Under the pieces are notes generated by a model, which saw only the letters and a program-made list of their open reading frames with translations, did not search any database and had not been told where the DNA came from. Both the position numbers and the translations under genes were made by a program. A DNA stretch of 64,000 nucleotides from Candidatus Schekmanbacteria bacterium (GTDB lineage Bacteria > Schekmanbacteria > GWA2-38-11 > J061), in contig JACRJM010000007.1 in assembly GCA_016219965.1 (NCBI GenBank), positions 436,294 to 500,293 on the forward strand, in the 5' to 3' direction. Of the stretch, positions 26,062 to 35,536 are shown piece by piece (within the stretch, counting starts at the first letter, position 1; each line of letters begins with the position of its first letter).

Positions 26062-27138
26062 TTACTGCATTAATTGGTCAAGATCCTCGCTGGTAAGGGA
26101 TTTTAGAAACTCGACAAGCTGTGATTTTTCTTCGTCAGTCAGTCCAAGAGGGACTATTCCTCCGTCGAGGTTTGGATTGGGGACTCCCCCCTTGTTGTAA
26201 AAATCTATTACTGATTCGAGAGTCGCTTCACTTCCGTCATGCATGTATGGGGCAGTGAGAGCAATGTTTCTCAACCCCGAACTTTTGAAAGCGCCGATAT
26301 CCTTTGGCTCATGGGTTACGATGAATCTCCCTAATTCAGCCACACCTGCCTTGAATGCCAGCTTCTCAGAGTCTGCATCCGGCTTTTGCGCCTCACGCGC
26401 AAGAGTTTCGAAAGCAGTTTCATTCATTGCCACACCGATGTTGTGAAATTTGTTGTCAGTAAAAAAAGGATAGACTTCAACATAGCCATGACAGTTGTTG
26501 CATCGTGCTTTTCCATTGAAGAGTTTCCAGCCTGCCTGGGCAGCCTGAGATATGGCGTTATTGTCTCCAGCTATAAATCTGTCAAAGGGAGATTTTACTG
26601 AAATTATAGTCCGTTCAAACGCCGCGATTGCCTTAGCTATATGGTCCATGGTTAAATTGTCTGTCCCAAAAACTTTCATGAACTCATCTTTGTATTCCGG
26701 GATATTTCTGATCTTCTCTTCAACATCCTTAAAAGAAGGCATTCCCATTTCTACTGGATTTATGATGGGAAGTTTTGCCTGGTCTTCGAGGGTGATGGCT
26801 CTTCCGTCCCAGAATTGCAATTCATAAAAGGCTGCATTTAAAACGGTTGGGGCATTTCTTGTCCCTTTTAATCCTCTGATGCCTTCGCTGACCTTTTTCC
26901 CGTCAGCAAAGCCTTTGACCTGGTCGTGACAGGTCGCACAGGAAACTGTGTTGTCAATTGAAAGACGCTTATCAAAATAAAGTTTCTTGCCAAGAGCGAC
27001 TTTTTCAGGTGTTGAAGGGTTGTCCTCAGGAACCTCAGGGGGAAGAATGGAAGAAGGCAAGACCGCCCATCCATCCGGAACAGGGATAAACATTATAACT
27101 GCCAACAAGATCATTAATGGTACTAATTTTTTTACCAT
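26062..27138 (-). CDS. MauG/cytochrome c peroxidase-type di-haem protein
   Basis: 358 aa with an N-terminal signal segment. Two haem-c motifs: CATCH near residue 65 (N-terminal domain) and CNNCH near 215 (C-terminal domain), with LKGTRNAPTVLNAAFY and FWDGRA between, and YMHDGSEATLE near 317; all are typical of the bacterial di-haem cytochrome c peroxidase/MauG family. It reduces H2O2 or makes high-valent haem for protein modification in the periplasm. Placed between an unrecognised exported protein and the metallophosphoesterase on the same strand. Confidence 0.93.
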   Translation of the reverse strand: MVKKLVPLMILLAVIMFIPVPDGWAVLPSSILPPEVPEDNPSTPEKVALGKKLYFDKRLSIDNTVSCATCHDQVKGFADGKKVSEGIRGLKGTRNAPTVLNAAFYELQFWDGRAITLEDQAKLPIINPVEMGMPSFKDVEEKIRNIPEYKDEFMKVFGTDNLTMDHIAKAIAAFERTIISVKSPFDRFIAGDNNAISQAAQAGWKLFNGKARCNNCHGYVEVYPFFTDNKFHNIGVAMNETAFETLAREAQKPDADSEKLAFKAGVAELGRFIVTHEPKDIGAFKSSGLRNIALTAPYMHDGSEATLESVIDFYNKGGVPNPNLDGGIVPLGLTDEEKSQLVEFLKSLTSEDLDQLMQ

Positions 27139-27223
27139 TAATCTTTCCTCGTCAAAGATATGAGAAGCATTTTCTGCTTAAATATTAATTTGTCAATAGC
27201 GCTTTTGATATTTTTTGAATTTA

Positions 27224-28147
27224 TTAAAACTTTATCACAGGCGGAACATTCGCCATGGACCAGACCTCAAAGGGAACAAGCTTGCTCGAATATGGGTCTG
27301 AAAACAACTGATCCAAAAGCCACTGCTTCCGCATCGTGTCCTGCGCCTCTATATCTGCTTGCGTATATGGGGAGTTCTTGTGTTTTTCAACCTCCCCCAA
27401 ATATGCATCTGTAAAAGAGACAAAGGCGTCGGAGACAAGATCGAAGTTCTTTTCCGTTTCAGCAAAGGCAGGACGACCGTAAAAACTGGCGCCTGCGCAT
27501 GATGGCTTGCGCCGCCATTTGCGGTCTATTTCATCTGGATCTCCCTTGCAGATCAGATTGCGGTAATAGTCCGGATTTACCTTGTATTTTGCAAAGACAT
27601 TATCCATTGTTTTTTTCAATTCATCGATATCAGATTCGATTCTTGTACCCGGAAGAACATCGACCCATCCGCCGACAAAAGACATTCCGCTGTCGAAAAA
27701 CTGTATGACCATCGCAACATGAAGCATTCCAACAAGGGGTGTTTTTGGATGAATATCAATGGAATAAAAACGTCCCCAGAGAAAGTTGCCCGGAATGCGG
27801 CTGTTAGGGCCGACTTTTTTGCTGACTGCAACCATTTGCCCCATCTTTTCTATTACAGCGCCACGTGTCACTTTAACATCATAATCAGTATTTTCGGTTT
27901 TAAATTCCTTGCTTTCAGACTGAGAGTTGCCATTCATCTCATAAGCACGTCCAAAATATTTCTTATCCATGTCAGACATAAACTGGAGCATTCGCTGTGC
28001 CTGTGCTTTTTGTTCAGGCGACAATTTCTCAAATCGTTCATCACCTTCAGCAGAAGCTTGCGGAACAATAACAGATGTCATCATCACTCCCATAAAAAGT
28101 GCAGGCAATAACACCAGCGCCAAAATGTACCAGTAATCAGTCCGCAT
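27224..28147 (-). CDS. Exported protein of unknown function
   Basis: 307 aa. N-terminal hydrophobic segment (YWYILALVLLPALFMGVMMT) serves as signal peptide or anchor. The mature part has no haem motif and three Cys (LICKGDPDEIDR, KPSCAGASF). A segment RIPGNFLWGRFYSIDIHPKTPLVGMLH is hydrophobic-aromatic and may bind a ligand. First gene of the minus-strand exported unit (peroxidase, phosphatase, cytochrome), so it may be a partner or substrate of the MauG-type enzyme. Not recognised as a family. Confidence 0.7.
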   Translation of the reverse strand: MRTDYWYILALVLLPALFMGVMMTSVIVPQASAEGDERFEKLSPEQKAQAQRMLQFMSDMDKKYFGRAYEMNGNSQSESKEFKTENTDYDVKVTRGAVIEKMGQMVAVSKKVGPNSRIPGNFLWGRFYSIDIHPKTPLVGMLHVAMVIQFFDSGMSFVGGWVDVLPGTRIESDIDELKKTMDNVFAKYKVNPDYYRNLICKGDPDEIDRKWRRKPSCAGASFYGRPAFAETEKNFDLVSDAFVSFTDAYLGEVEKHKNSPYTQADIEAQDTMRKQWLLDQLFSDPYSSKLVPFEVWSMANVPPVIKF

Positions 28148-28271
28148 AATAGCCCCCCATTATTTTTTTTAGATAAAATGACTATACGAAAAGCCCATTT
28201 ATGCGTCAATGGAATAGAGAGTTGAGGAGAGTAGATGCAGAACTTGGACATCAGAGGGATTGTATTTTTTT

Positions 28272-28334
28272 CCGGATTGGCGCTCCCCGGCAGGCACCTG
28301 CTGTTTAGTGCCAGAGGGGGAACCGCCAACCCGG
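28272..28334. repeat. Structured intergenic repeat, copy C
   Basis: Inverted relative to copies A and B. The outer stem CCGGATTGGCG (28272-28282) pairs with CGCCAACCCGG (28324-28334), ten of eleven. A second stem pairs TCCCC with GGGGA, and the tip pairs GGCAC with GTGCC around CTGCTGTTTA. The tip stem differs from copy B by compensating changes (GGCGC/GCGCC there). Sits alone in the 279-base gap between the exported protein and subtilase genes, in which nothing else was seen. Confidence 0.7.
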
Positions 28335-28426
28335 TCTAAAAAGTATGTGAGGATTGCTAACCGAACGCTGACAACGCATCACGCCAAATCCTGCATCTGC
28401 CCCCTTGTCATGGCCCCGTCCTCCAG

Positions 28427-31327
28427 CTACCTATGAAGGAGTTTATAGCCCTTGCGTCCTGTTTGCTGGGATGTGAGACTTACCTGTTCTTCAACAGAAA
28501 AGTCTATCCCGGAGGTTTCTGCATCAGCATTTATTGTGACAAGAGAGGGTTGGTTTGTTGTCGGATAGTAACCGCAAGCATCTCCCTGATCGCAAATATA
28601 TCCGTCATTATTCCTGTCCGTACCGGCAACAACGAAATAATCTCCCTCAGGAACATCAGTCATTACATATTCATAGTTACCTGCAAAGTCAGCATCCGCC
28701 TCCCCTTCAGTATCATAGCTTACTGAATTTACGACAAGGACGAAGATCTTTCCTGCATCCCTTGCCGCAACTGCACCAATCTGCATTGTAACAGAGATAC
28801 CTGAACTGCCTCCGTCAGATACAATATTTATTGCAGCAGAATAACTGCCGTCTGCAAGCCCTGTCCTGTCCACATCAGCCATAAAGAGCGCTGATTCACC
28901 GGCAGATATGGTAGTGGAAATAGTAGGAGTGACTGTAAGCCAGGTTTCTGTTGAATTGATACTTGTAATATTCAGGGTCCCGCCTCCTGAATTGCTCAAA
29001 GTAAACTGCACTTCATCAGTGCCTATCCCGAAATTAATTTTCTCTACTGATGCGGACAATATTGGATCCCCACTGCCGGAAATCTCTATTGCTTTTTTTA
29101 CCGCAGCCTCTGCATTAACAAGCCCGTAACCATACTTGGAATCATTTCCAGAAGTACCGAGGTCTGTCGCTGTGTCCTTTAGTATCTGAGTCACGGACGC
29201 AGGAGAGAGTTTGGCAAACCCATTCTGGATCCTTGCCGCCTGTATCAGGCTTACTACGCCTGCAACATGAGGGGATGCCATGGAAGTCCCCTGATAATAT
29301 TCATAACCATACTGACCAGTGCTATCAAATTTTAATGTGCTTAATACTCCGTCAGGATATCCGTCACTATTTTTGTCAGCGTTGGTATCACCACCGGGAG
29401 CAACAATAGTTGTATTGCCAAAATTAGAATAATAGGAAAGCTTTAATGCGTAATCCACTGCTCCAACAGAAACAACACTGTCATAGGCAGCCGGATAGCT
29501 TGGCGAAGAACTTGAGTCATTCCCTGCCGCAGCTACAACTGTAACCCCTGCATTGATAGCCGCCTTTACAGCATCAGCCATTGTCTTCGAGTATGCGCCT
29601 CCTCCAAGGCTCATGTTCATAACATCAGCTTTTTTTGCCGGCTTTGTCCCGGAAACATTGCTAAGCCCTGCCGCATATCTTATTGCCTGCGATATATCAT
29701 AATTAGTTCCGCCCGTAGCTCCAAGCACACGCAAAGGCATTATTTTCCCAGACCAGGTAACACCGGCTACACCGGTTGAGTTATCTGTGGCTGCGCCTAT
29801 TGTCCCGGCAACATGACTGCCGTGATAACTGCTATTATTGTGATTAGGGTCATCACCGGGATCTTCCGGATTGGAGTCAATCCCGTCTCCATCAAGAGAA
29901 TTGCTTACATCATTTATAAAGTCATAACCATCATCAGTGATTCTTCCCTGCAAATCAGGATGCTTTGAAAGAATACCGGTATCTATAACTGCAGCAATGA
30001 CACTGTCGTCTCCTGTGGTTACATCCCATGCCGCAGGAAGATTGATGGAGTTATAATGCCACTGCCTTGTGTAATAAGGGTCATCAGGGGTTTTCAAAGC
30101 ATGATAAATATAGTTTGGTTCCGCATATTCGACATTATTATCCATCATGAGCTTTTCTATCATTTCGACCGTAAGCTGTTTTTTATCTTCTGCGCTTGCA
30201 GTCCTTGCACTCCCGGTGCCGGTTGTAACTGAATTCACATCAAACTCCACAAGAGACACTTCATCTTCTTTTCCAGATAAAAGGACTCTGAAACTCCTAT
30301 CTGATTTTAAAGCAGATGCATCAGGCGTTTTACCTTTTTTATATTTTACTACTGCTTCTCCCGGGACAAACTCTGGAATATTCCCGTTCATATTTCCTTT
30401 TAAGCTGTAACTTGTACCATTATTTATGTAATCTATTGTAAGCCTGTAATTGCCTGAACCGCTCTTGGCTCTTACTCCTATGTATACTATTTGAGTAAAT
30501 ATCGGAGCAAACTCTATACTTTCACTGCTTCCCGCATTTTCAGACTTCCTGAATATCCCTCCTAAGGGCCCTAAAACATAAATGTCAAAATCTGCTTCAG
30601 CAGCATCACTTTCAAGGCGGATTGAAATAGGATATGAAGAAGTTATCACGTACAGGTCCTGAACAGTGATTGAAGAAAGAGGAGGGGCATATCCGGAATC
30701 AGTTGAAGATGCATCGCCAAATATTTCTAAGGGTAATGAGTTTATGGGTTGAGCTAATTCGAGACTGTCATTCGACTCTTCCTCATTTATTGTATTGTAT
30801 CCTTGTATGGAGAGTTTTCCCGAAAGACTTCCGATTCCTGCCTCAGCCAATGAAAGGGTATAACTGCCAACTTGCTTCTTTACGAAACTTTCTGCAAAAA
30901 TAACGTATGTGCCATTTGAGGGAAGAAGATAAACAAGCTTTGCATTGAGCCCGCCGCCGCTGTCATTATCTTCCCCAAGATACTCAAGATAGGTCCCGCT
31001 TTTTTTATAAAGCGTGATATAGCTGTCTATCTTAGTAGAGCTCATTTCTATGATTACCCGCTGGTCAGCACTTCCGGAAAATTTATATCTGTCATAATAT
31101 TTACCGCCCGAAAGCTTTGAATCAGATTTCTTTATTTTTCCATTAATAGTGCTTCCAATCGTAATTTTGGCAGCTCTTTTGGATTTACTGCTTGCTGCAG
31201 ATGAAGTTGCTGATACGGTCATACCGTTATCATGGGAAAAGGAGGCTGCTGGTTCAGCCGAAGTTACAGATAGTGGAATATTGCAAAAGAAAAGAACTGC
31301 TGCGACAATCATTATTATTTTCTTCAT
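28427..31327 (-). CDS. Secreted subtilisin-like S8 peptidase with PPC and IPT-like domains
   Basis: 966 aa from the ATG at 31327, preceded by GGAG and followed by a signal peptide (IIMIVAAVLFFCNIPLSVTSA). In order: two bacterial pre-peptidase (PPC-like) beta domains to about 310; a subtilase propeptide-like stretch to about 400; the S8 domain with Asp449 (AVIDTG), His502 (SYHGSHVAGTIGA) and Ser682 (GTSMASPHVAG); then a BACON-like beta domain near 770-845 and a final beta domain. Extracellular protease. The longer frame from 31360 lacks a ribosome binding site. Confidence 0.93.
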   Translation of the reverse strand: MKKIIMIVAAVLFFCNIPLSVTSAEPAASFSHDNGMTVSATSSAASSKSKRAAKITIGSTINGKIKKSDSKLSGGKYYDRYKFSGSADQRVIIEMSSTKIDSYITLYKKSGTYLEYLGEDNDSGGGLNAKLVYLLPSNGTYVIFAESFVKKQVGSYTLSLAEAGIGSLSGKLSIQGYNTINEEESNDSLELAQPINSLPLEIFGDASSTDSGYAPPLSSITVQDLYVITSSYPISIRLESDAAEADFDIYVLGPLGGIFRKSENAGSSESIEFAPIFTQIVYIGVRAKSGSGNYRLTIDYINNGTSYSLKGNMNGNIPEFVPGEAVVKYKKGKTPDASALKSDRSFRVLLSGKEDEVSLVEFDVNSVTTGTGSARTASAEDKKQLTVEMIEKLMMDNNVEYAEPNYIYHALKTPDDPYYTRQWHYNSINLPAAWDVTTGDDSVIAAVIDTGILSKHPDLQGRITDDGYDFINDVSNSLDGDGIDSNPEDPGDDPNHNNSSYHGSHVAGTIGAATDNSTGVAGVTWSGKIMPLRVLGATGGTNYDISQAIRYAAGLSNVSGTKPAKKADVMNMSLGGGAYSKTMADAVKAAINAGVTVVAAAGNDSSSSPSYPAAYDSVVSVGAVDYALKLSYYSNFGNTTIVAPGGDTNADKNSDGYPDGVLSTLKFDSTGQYGYEYYQGTSMASPHVAGVVSLIQAARIQNGFAKLSPASVTQILKDTATDLGTSGNDSKYGYGLVNAEAAVKKAIEISGSGDPILSASVEKINFGIGTDEVQFTLSNSGGGTLNITSINSTETWLTVTPTISTTISAGESALFMADVDRTGLADGSYSAAINIVSDGGSSGISVTMQIGAVAARDAGKIFVLVVNSVSYDTEGEADADFAGNYEYVMTDVPEGDYFVVAGTDRNNDGYICDQGDACGYYPTTNQPSLVTINADAETSGIDFSVEEQVSLTSQQTGRKGYKLLHR

Positions 31328-31512
31328 CAGGAATCTCCGGATAAAATGCTCTTTAAGCAAAACCGATGTTTCGTGGCTACAAAATAAGAAATTTAAACAA
31401 TATGTTCAATCTATTTACTTCAATATTCTCTTATTTATAATTCTTTATAATTTCAATTACCACTTGATTCTTAAAAGAAATAAGACTTTAAGAATTTAAA
31501 GAAGGAAAAATC

Positions 31513-32664
31513 ATGAAAAACAACAAAAGGTTTTTTACATTTATTATTTTCTTGTTTGCTCTTTCATTTTACGCAAAAGGCTATTGCCTAACACCTTCAA
31601 TAGACACAGAGTTTGTAACAGGAGGGCTTTCAAACCCAACATCTATAACCCATGCAGGCGACGGCTCAGGCCGGTTATTCATTACACTTCAGCAGGGAAA
31701 GATTCTAATCTATGATGGAACTAAAATTTTATCCCAGCCCTTTCTTGATATAACCTCCCTTGTTTCCTGTTGTGATGAAAGGGGACTTTTGAGTATTGTT
31801 TTTCATCCTGATTACAGCAACAACGGATTCTTCTATATTGATTACACTGATATCGACGGCAACACTGTAATCGCCCGTTACTCTGTCTCATCTGATGCTG
31901 ATGTTGCAGACAAGGATTCTGCTCAAACTATAATTAAAATCAAACAACCTTTTGCAAACCACAATGGAGGCGAGCTTCAGTTCGGTCCTGACGGATACCT
32001 TTATATTGGAATGGGGGATGGAGGCTCGACCGGCGACCCTAACAACAATGCCCAAAATCTCAAATCATTGCTCGGAAAAATATTGCGCATCGATATTGAC
32101 AGAGGAACTCCATATGCAATCCCGCCAAACAATCCTTTCATAAAAAAAACAAAGGCAAAAAAAGAGATTTGGGCATACGGACTTAGGAATCCATGGCGCT
32201 TCAGCTTCGATAGACTGACAGGTGCCCTATTCATTGGAGACGTCGGGCAGAACAAATGGGAAGAGATTGATTTTGAGCGGGCAGTCAGCAAGGGAGGTAA
32301 AAATTACGGATGGAGGCGTATGGAGGGAAAACATTGCTATGACCCGGCAACTAACTGCAATAATGGTTCGCTAACACTGCCAATACTCGAGTATAGTCAT
32401 TCAAAGGGATGTTCAGTAACAGGAGGATACCGTTACAGGGGAACGGAAATTAGTGCTCTTTACGGCTATTATCTTTATAGCGATTACTGCTCGGGAACAA
32501 TCTGGGGCGCTAAGAAAAAAAAATCAGGCAAGTGGAAAAGCTTAAAACTTCTTGATACAGGGCAATCGGTTTCAACATTCGGTGAAGATGAGAATGGTGA
32601 AATTTACTTTGCTACCTATGATTCTGTTAATGGTGCAATCTACCGGATTATCGCAGGAAAGTAA
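31513..32664 (+). CDS. PQQ-type soluble sugar (glucose/sorbosone) dehydrogenase
   Basis: 383 aa with a signal peptide (RFFTFIIFLFALSFYAKGYC). Six-bladed beta-propeller of the GSDH/Hip family: FVTGGLSNPTSITHAGDGSGR, GLLSIVFHPDYSNNG, NHNGGELQFGPDGYLYIGMGDGG, IWAYGLRNPWRFSFD and ADVGQNKWEEID-like IGDVGQNKWEEID. Periplasmic oxidation of aldoses with bound PQQ is the known role, though many members have unknown substrates. AAGGAAAAA precedes the ATG. Single gene between a minus-strand subtilase and a minus-strand TPR protein. Confidence 0.88.
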   Translation: MKNNKRFFTFIIFLFALSFYAKGYCLTPSIDTEFVTGGLSNPTSITHAGDGSGRLFITLQQGKILIYDGTKILSQPFLDITSLVSCCDERGLLSIVFHPDYSNNGFFYIDYTDIDGNTVIARYSVSSDADVADKDSAQTIIKIKQPFANHNGGELQFGPDGYLYIGMGDGGSTGDPNNNAQNLKSLLGKILRIDIDRGTPYAIPPNNPFIKKTKAKKEIWAYGLRNPWRFSFDRLTGALFIGDVGQNKWEEIDFERAVSKGGKNYGWRRMEGKHCYDPATNCNNGSLTLPILEYSHSKGCSVTGGYRYRGTEISALYGYYLYSDYCSGTIWGAKKKKSGKWKSLKLLDTGQSVSTFGEDENGEIYFATYDSVNGAIYRIIAGK

Positions 32665-32672
32665 GTACTGGG

Positions 32673-34673
32673 TTATTTAATCTCCCCTCCCATATTTAAA
32701 TACTCCTGTGCTCTTTTGATATCTCCCATCTTCTCGCAGGCTTGCGCAGCGTTCTGGTATGCTTCGCTCCGTTTGGGGTTTATCCGGATAAGAGTGTCAA
32801 ATGCATCAAGGGCGGCACCGTACTCACCTTTCATTGAAAGTGCAATCCCTTTGCTTAAGAGCGCACCTTCATGCCGGGGTGAGATTTTAAGAGATTCATC
32901 CCAATCGGAAAGAGCATCATCAATATTCCCGGAACGGGCAGAAATCAGACCAAGGTTGTACCATCCATCTGCATTTCCCCTGTCATTATCCAAAGCCTTA
33001 AGATAATACTGCCTCGCTTCATCAGATTTGCCGCGAAGATATGCTATGCTTCCAAGATTCATAAGGGCCTTTACATTATTGGGGGCACGGGCAAGCACTT
33101 CATTGAAAACTCTCTCTCCTTCATCAATCCTTCCTGTATTCATATATATTGCGCCAATATACAAAACAGCATCAGTATATTCCGGGAAACGTGATTTCAT
33201 ATCAGAAAAGACTGCTATCGCCTCATCAAATTTACCGGCTTTCTCAAGGATTGTACCAAGTAGATAATAAGGTTCAGGTTTGTCAGGAATGTTAGCAATA
33301 AGGCTTTTAAGTCTTCTTTCTGCCTCGTCTAATCTTCCTTCGCTGAAAGCAAGATAGGCAAGGTTCATCTCACTAAGCTGAGGAAGGTCAGAAATGGATG
33401 ACGCTTTTTTGAACATCTCGGATGCTTCATTAAGCCTTCCCATCTTTAAAAGTTCGTTACCCACATTGATATAGGGTCTTCCCTTTTGAGGTGATTTATT
33501 AAGTGCATCAGTCCAGAGAGTGAGATTATCTTTCCAGACATGATTGCGCTCAAATGCAAGACTTGAAAGCATGAAGACTGCGCCAGCAAGTAAAACAATG
33601 GCGCTATTTTTTAACAATCTCTTCTTAATCAATAAGTCTGACATCAAAAGTGATGCTATAAAAAAAGCCATTCCAATAGATGGGAGATAAAGCCATCTTT
33701 CGCTGAAGCTGTCCTGTACCGGGATAATAAGCGTCGGAAGCTGTGATATGAAGATCCACCCAAAAGAGAAAAAAAGAAAAGCTGATTTCCTGAAAAAATA
33801 AACAAGTGTTATTACAGCGATAAGAAAAAGAGCAGAAATTATAAACTTTGCATCTGTAATAGTTTCAGACAATGGGAAATAATGGTCAACATTTAGGTTA
33901 AGAGGCAACAACATTAGTTTCAACCCAAATATAAATGATCTCACCTGCGTATAAAACTGGGTAAGTGCCTCCCGCTGGAAGTTGGGATTCCCCACAGCGC
34001 CGAGAGAATAAATCCTCTCTATAATCACAAGCAGGATTATTCCCCAGTAGGGGGAGTGGTTTTTAAGGCTTTCTTTGATGTTCCATTTTTTGCCGCTCTC
34101 CGCATTGCGCGAATAATCGATCAATAGCAGTATTAATGGAAGTGTTGCCCCTGACTCCTTGCTGAAACAGGAAAATATGAAAAAAAGAAGAGAAAGAATA
34201 ATATTTTTTTTGATATAGAAAAGTATCGCAAGGAGATAAAAAAATGCGCAAAGAAGCCCGGAACGGCTTGAGATATAGGTAACAGATTCAACATTAACAG
34301 GGTTAACAAGAAAAAGAAGAGATGAAAAAATCGCTGAAGTCCGGCTCATCTTTTCCGGGAAAAGCCTCATGACAAGGAGATAAAAGAAAACCCCGTTCAG
34401 AAAATGAATAGCTATATTTAAAATATGGTAACCAAATGTGTTAAGCCCTCCAAAGGCATAGTTCACGGCAAAAGATAAATTGAGCACAGCTCTCTGGGGA
34501 TTAGACAGAATTATAGACTTAAAATCAGCGATATTTCTGATATTCTCGTTGTTCTCAATGACAAGCGCATCATCATAGTGGAAGGGATAGTTTAGTGTCC
34601 TCCAATAAATTAAAAGACAAAGGACAGAAAGAAAAAATATAAAAAGTCCTGAAAATAATCTTTCTCTTTTCAT
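32673..34673 (-). CDS. TMTC-like membrane glycosyltransferase-fold protein with TPR repeats
   Basis: 666 aa. Residues 1-390 contain about ten transmembrane segments in the PMT/TMTC arrangement with the DD motif near the N-terminus (NYPFHYDDALVIE), a likely O-mannosyltransferase-like fold acting on lipid-linked sugar at the periplasmic face. Residues 400-660 are about seven tetratricopeptide repeats (for example ADGWYNLGLISARSGN, EPYYLLGTILEKAGKF). The TPRs may bind the acceptor protein. Divergently transcribed from the polysaccharide locus. Confidence 0.85.
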   Translation of the reverse strand: MKRERLFSGLFIFFLSVLCLLIYWRTLNYPFHYDDALVIENNENIRNIADFKSIILSNPQRAVLNLSFAVNYAFGGLNTFGYHILNIAIHFLNGVFFYLLVMRLFPEKMSRTSAIFSSLLFLVNPVNVESVTYISSRSGLLCAFFYLLAILFYIKKNIILSLLFFIFSCFSKESGATLPLILLLIDYSRNAESGKKWNIKESLKNHSPYWGIILLVIIERIYSLGAVGNPNFQREALTQFYTQVRSFIFGLKLMLLPLNLNVDHYFPLSETITDAKFIISALFLIAVITLVYFFRKSAFLFFSFGWIFISQLPTLIIPVQDSFSERWLYLPSIGMAFFIASLLMSDLLIKKRLLKNSAIVLLAGAVFMLSSLAFERNHVWKDNLTLWTDALNKSPQKGRPYINVGNELLKMGRLNEASEMFKKASSISDLPQLSEMNLAYLAFSEGRLDEAERRLKSLIANIPDKPEPYYLLGTILEKAGKFDEAIAVFSDMKSRFPEYTDAVLYIGAIYMNTGRIDEGERVFNEVLARAPNNVKALMNLGSIAYLRGKSDEARQYYLKALDNDRGNADGWYNLGLISARSGNIDDALSDWDESLKISPRHEGALLSKGIALSMKGEYGAALDAFDTLIRINPKRSEAYQNAAQACEKMGDIKRAQEYLNMGGEIK

Positions 34674-34750
34674 TGGAAATCCAAAAGTCCTTGTAGAATA
34701 TTATTATTTTTAAGGTTAAGATTTGATTATAAACATTTTCTGACATCTAT

Positions 34751-35536
34751 ATGAAACAAAAACTAACAGCCCTGATTCCTTCTTATAATGAGGAAGAAAA
34801 CATAGGCGCCTGCCTTGAAAGCGTAAAATGGGCAGACGAGGTCCTTGTCGTTGATTCCTTTAGCACCGACCGCACAATAGAGATAGCCCGCAAATACACT
34901 GACCGGATCATCCAGCATGAATACATAAACTCGGCTACACAGAAAAACTGGGCAATCCCGCAGGCATCGCATAAATGGATCCTCATTGTTGACAGCGACG
35001 AAAGGGTGACCCCTCGCCTTCGTGCAGAGATTGAACTGATACTTGAAGGGAATCCATCAGATTCAGGGTTCTACATCCCCAGAAAAAACTTCTTTTTAGG
35101 CTGTGAAGTAAAACATGGCGGCTGGGGTTATAAAAATGACCTCAACATACGTCTTTTCATGCGAGACAGGGGAAGATATGAGGAAAAGGAAGTCCATGCA
35201 GACATGATAATAGATGGAACAGTGGGAATGATTAAGGAGCCTTTCATACATTATTCATACAACTCATTAGACCAGTATATACGGAAAATGAAAAGATACA
35301 CTGACTGGGCAGCCATAGATGTCTGCAAGAAGCACAAACATATCGGAGTCGCACATCTTTTATTCCGGCCATGCTTTACTTTTTTCAAAATGTATGTTTT
35401 AAAAGCGGGCTTTCTTGACGGAATTAGGGGGATCATCCTGGCAGTACTGTCATCTTATTATGTCTACATCAAATACGCAAAAGCCTGGGAAAGACTTTAT
35501 GCCCGGCAACAAAACCAACAACAAGAACCTTCTTAA
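34751..35536 (+). CDS. Family 2 glycosyltransferase, WaaE/KdtX-like
   Basis: 261 aa. GT-A fold: LIPSYNEEENIGACLESVKWADEVLVVDSFSTDRT at the N-terminus and the metal-binding DSDE near residue 84 (ILIVDSDERVTPRL). The C-terminal part (IHYSYNSLDQYIRKMKRYT, then one hydrophobic helix) matches LPS-core glycosyltransferases of the WaaE/KdtX group that add hexose to heptose. Transfers a sugar from a nucleotide donor at the cytoplasmic face of the membrane. First gene of the plus-strand surface-polysaccharide locus. Confidence 0.88.
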   Translation: MKQKLTALIPSYNEEENIGACLESVKWADEVLVVDSFSTDRTIEIARKYTDRIIQHEYINSATQKNWAIPQASHKWILIVDSDERVTPRLRAEIELILEGNPSDSGFYIPRKNFFLGCEVKHGGWGYKNDLNIRLFMRDRGRYEEKEVHADMIIDGTVGMIKEPFIHYSYNSLDQYIRKMKRYTDWAAIDVCKKHKHIGVAHLLFRPCFTFFKMYVLKAGFLDGIRGIILAVLSSYYVYIKYAKAWERLYARQQNQQQEPS

